Shown: in pieces, positions 5,552-7,432 of the stretch
How positions within the stretch are numbered: the stretch's first letter is position 1
Layout of the letters: each line of letters starts with the position of its first letter
NCBI GenBank assembly: GCA_028697935.1
Contig: JAQVEM010000067.1
Location: forward strand, 1 to 7,432
Direction: 5' to 3'
Length of the DNA stretch: 7,432 nt
From: Actinomycetota bacterium
Lineage (GTDB): Bacteria > Actinomycetota > Humimicrobiia > Humimicrobiales > Humimicrobiaceae
Translations under genes and position numbers: made by a program
The notes under the pieces: generated by a model
Databases searched by the model: none
Seen by the model: the letters and a program-made list of their open reading frames with translations, nothing else
What the model was told of the DNA's origin: nothing

Positions 5552-6478
5552 TTACAAAATCACCTCTTCCAGAGCTCCGTTGTACAGTAACTCCAGATTA
5601 AAGGTATAATCATTATTAACAAATGTTTCAAATAGTGGGTTTTTTGAACTTTTCCATCCATAACCATCTGTTATCCATATAAAATCTATGTTTTGCTTTC
5701 TTAAAATATTATTTAGCTCAATGTATTCTCCGGCAGTTGCCTTTAATTTTGACCCACCCCCACTATAGTAATTTGCTTCGATTAAATAAATTTTACCCTT
5801 ATCATCATTCATTACCGAAAAATCAAATACTCTATCATATTTATCAACTTTTATAGCGTAATTAAAATTGCTTTCTATCTTTGATTTTGTTACCTGGCTT
5901 AAATATTTAAGATTAAATTTTGAAGTAAAATTTTTTATATATTCTTCCACAATTTTTTCCATCAAAATACCTGTTCTATTTTTCCTCGCATTTGTATCCA
6001 GACCAACTTCAATTCCATAACAATAGTCAACCAGATTTTTTACTGTTTTATTTCTAAAAATATCTCTGAGGCCTGAGTCAATAAAAAATTTCCTTAATTT
6101 TTCTTCTGATGTAGGAAGATAGTCTTTATAAAAAATATCATAAACTTCTTCATAAGTTAGACCATCAATATCTGTAATAATCTGAAGCTCTTTTAATTTA
6201 TTTTCTCTTATTGCCAGTAGAATAGGCAATACTTTTTTTACATTAGGATATTCTTCAACTAGTTTTAAGAATTCTTCCTCAACATTATCTTTACCTATTA
6301 AATAATTAAGAATATTAAGTTCTTTCTCTATGTTTTTAGTGTTTCTACAGATTTTTTTCCAGTTAACAAAATAATCCCAGGTAAAGATAGATTCCTTTAA
6401 TGTTTCAATAAAGTAAATAAATACTTTGTTTTCATCATTTTCTAACCCTAAATTCCTATATGTATTAAGATATTTCAT
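5552..6478 (-). CDS. DpnII/MboI-family type II restriction endonuclease (GATC)
   Basis: The 308-residue product looks like a full-length DpnII-type enzyme. It carries the family's characteristic stretches: FTWDYFVNWKKICRN and LNILNYLIG (32-61), YPNVKKVLPILLAIR (77-91), LVDYCYGIEVGLDTNARKNR (149-168), and the core FDFSVM...IYLIEANYYSGGGSK (218-244), followed by FIWITDGYGW (266-275). D219 and E234-A-N236 fit a PD-(D/E)XK-type metal site with Asn in the last position, as in DpnII itself; the catalytic role is inferred from the family. Members cut unmethylated GATC before the G. The protein has about 20 residues more than DpnII, mainly at the N-terminus. No Shine-Dalgarno precedes the ATG. TATAAA lies 7 nt upstream, and TTGCTA-16-TATACT (6537-6510) is another promoter candidate. 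The gene is divergent from the adjacent methyltransferase. Sampled blocks have 17-28% G+C, well below the hydrolase and lipoprotein genes. Confidence 0.92.
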   Translation of the reverse strand: MKYLNTYRNLGLENDENKVFIYFIETLKESIFTWDYFVNWKKICRNTKNIEKELNILNYLIGKDNVEEEFLKLVEEYPNVKKVLPILLAIRENKLKELQIITDIDGLTYEEVYDIFYKDYLPTSEEKLRKFFIDSGLRDIFRNKTVKNLVDYCYGIEVGLDTNARKNRTGILMEKIVEEYIKNFTSKFNLKYLSQVTKSKIESNFNYAIKVDKYDRVFDFSVMNDDKGKIYLIEANYYSGGGSKLKATAGEYIELNNILRKQNIDFIWITDGYGWKSSKNPLFETFVNNDYTFNLELLYNGALEEVIL

Positions 6479-6553
6479 TTTTTGTTTTATATTTTTTGAA
6501 ATATTTATTAGTATATAGTAAAAGGACCAAATAGCAATTATAAAAGTTAAGAC
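6479..6553. promoter_or_regulatory. Overlapping divergent promoters of the restriction and modification genes
   Basis: These 75 bp must start both genes. For the nuclease (minus), TTGCTA (6537-6532), 16 bp and TATACT (6515-6510) form a good pair giving a leader of about 25 nt; TATAAA at 6491-6486 lies closer, 7 nt before the ATG. For the methyltransferase (plus), TATAAA (6539-6544) ends 9 nt before the ATG, with a poor -35 TAGTAA (6516-6521). The two polymerase footprints overlap, so simultaneous occupancy is unlikely. No Shine-Dalgarno is present for either gene. Confidence 0.5.
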
Positions 6554-7399
6554 ATGTATAAGCTTCTAAAATCTTTAAATAAATATAAATATTTTCATGA
6601 TGATGATTTTGCATTGATTTTAGGAGATAGTTTAGAATTATTAAAGAAGATTGATAGGGATTCCATTGACATGATTTTTGCTGACCCTCCCTATTTTTTG
6701 TCCAATGATGGCATAACCTGTATGTCAGGAAGAATGGTTAGCGTTAACAAAGGAAATTGGGATAAATCCAGCGGAGTTGAAGAAAATTTTAAATTTAATT
6801 TAGAGTGGCTTGGTGAGTGTAGAAGGATATTAAAAAAAGATGGTACTGTCTGGGTATCCGGGACATCGCATATAATCTACTCCATTGGCTATGCTATGCA
6901 ATTGTTAGGATACAAAATATTAAATGATATTATATGGTACAAGAGAAATGCTCCACCGAATTTAAGTTGCAGGTATTTTACCCATTCAACAGAAATAATT
7001 TTATGGGCTGCTAAATCTGATAAAAGTAAACATTACTTTGATTATAAAAAAATGAAGGAACTTAATAAAAATAAGCAGATGAGGAACATATGGGATATTA
7101 AAGATGCTGGACCTGAAAATTTATGGGAAATCTCAGCTCCTGGTAAAAAGGAGAAGGAGTTTGGGAAACATCCTACCCAAAAACCTGAGGAACTTCTAAA
7201 GAGAATAGTATTAGCATCTACTAAAGAGGATGATATTATTTTAGATCCCTTCAATGGTAGTGGAACTACAGGAATAGTAGCAAGCAGGCTTAATAGAAAG
7301 TATATAGGCATTGACAATGAAAAAGAATATCTGGATCTGACTATTAAAAGATACAAAAAAGAAAAATCATTATTAGAGTTACTTAAAAAAGATGCTTAA
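6554..7399 (+). CDS. DpnA-like beta-class adenine-N6 DNA methyltransferase (probably GATC)
   Basis: The 281-residue product is a complete S-adenosylmethionine-dependent DNA adenine methyltransferase. Catalytic motif IV D44-P-P-Y47 (IFADPPYFLSN) comes first. The SAM-binding motif I near the C-terminus is DPFNGSGTTG (231-240), preceded by HPTQKPEELLKR (206-217). The order IV-to-I is that of the beta class. Stretches such as NLSCRYFTHSTEIILWA (136-152) and KQMRNIWD (174-181) match the second DpnII-system methyltransferase, DpnA. DpnA methylates the adenine of GATC and also acts on single-stranded DNA. GATC specificity here is inferred from this likeness and from the DpnII-like neighbour. Other beta-class enzymes recognise different sites such as GANTC. 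An insertion of about 15 residues (DAGPENLWEISAPGKKEK, about 184-201) sits before HPTQKP compared with my memory of DpnA. An in-frame TAA six bases upstream fixes the ATG at 6554 as the first start. No Shine-Dalgarno is present. Confidence 0.92.
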   Translation: MYKLLKSLNKYKYFHDDDFALILGDSLELLKKIDRDSIDMIFADPPYFLSNDGITCMSGRMVSVNKGNWDKSSGVEENFKFNLEWLGECRRILKKDGTVWVSGTSHIIYSIGYAMQLLGYKILNDIIWYKRNAPPNLSCRYFTHSTEIILWAAKSDKSKHYFDYKKMKELNKNKQMRNIWDIKDAGPENLWEISAPGKKEKEFGKHPTQKPEELLKRIVLASTKEDDIILDPFNGSGTTGIVASRLNRKYIGIDNEKEYLDLTIKRYKKEKSLLELLKKDA

Positions 7400-7432
7400 A
7401 TAAGATTTTCGATTTAGGTGATGCGTTTCCTG

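Noticed and set aside
7042..7356. Minus-strand ORF of 104 codons inside the methyltransferase gene
   Set aside because: The plus strand encodes conserved methyltransferase motifs over the same bases, so this is a shadow.
7411..7432. AGGTG followed by ATG at 7421 as the start of another gene
   Set aside because: Only four codons are visible and the AGGTG touches the ATG with no spacing. It cannot be judged within the window.

Overview
The window is AT-rich DNA from a bacterium with Gram-positive-type translation and envelope features. It has Shine-Dalgarno sequences close to AAGGAGGT, an AmaP-type membrane protein of the Asp23 stress family, and two secreted lipoproteins with long Asn/Ser/Gly/Glu-rich linkers. 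A low-GC member of the Bacillota (Clostridia-like) or a neighbouring lineage such as Atribacterota would fit. The sequence alone does not decide between these.

Layout. Positions 1-445 (minus strand) hold the N-terminus of a lipoprotein polysaccharide deacetylase cut by the window edge. Behind it in the same direction lies a 598-residue lipoprotein with a DUF4015 glycoside-hydrolase-like TIM barrel (621-2417). Together they look like an outward-facing carbohydrate or cell-wall set. Divergent from them is amaP (2621-3247, plus). A previously unlisted 47-codon basic ORF (3228-3371) overlaps its 3' end. A strong bidirectional terminator (3370-3398) separates this unit from a small, well-initiated two-helix membrane protein on the minus strand (3444-3623), which has a near-consensus promoter. 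An AT-rich stretch with five copies of a TTTGAATGAAAATTG-like motif leads into a tRNA-Val(GAC) gene (3892-3969). A cytosolic alpha/beta hydrolase with an intact catalytic triad follows (4055-5260), then a 36-residue single-helix ORF (5350-5460).

The right end is a restriction-modification module. A full-length DpnII/MboI-family endonuclease (5552-6478, minus) faces away from a DpnA-like beta-class adenine methyltransferase (6554-7399, plus), with only 75 bp between them. The expected target is GATC: the methyltransferase would protect the host and the nuclease would cut unmethylated DNA. The classical systems of this family carry two methyltransferases in one operon with the nuclease. Here only the beta-class enzyme is visible and the genes are divergent. 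Neither gene has a Shine-Dalgarno sequence, and each has a TATAAA hexamer 7-9 nt before its ATG, so leaderless mRNAs are plausible. GATC occurs only seven times in the whole window by hand count, below the roughly 20 expected from base composition. The module is more AT-rich than the lipoprotein and hydrolase genes, which suggests acquisition.

No CRISPR array, insertion sequence, rRNA or phage gene was seen. The most interesting points are the unusual architecture and initiation of the GATC system, the three overlooked small ORFs, and the repeat cluster upstream of the tRNA.
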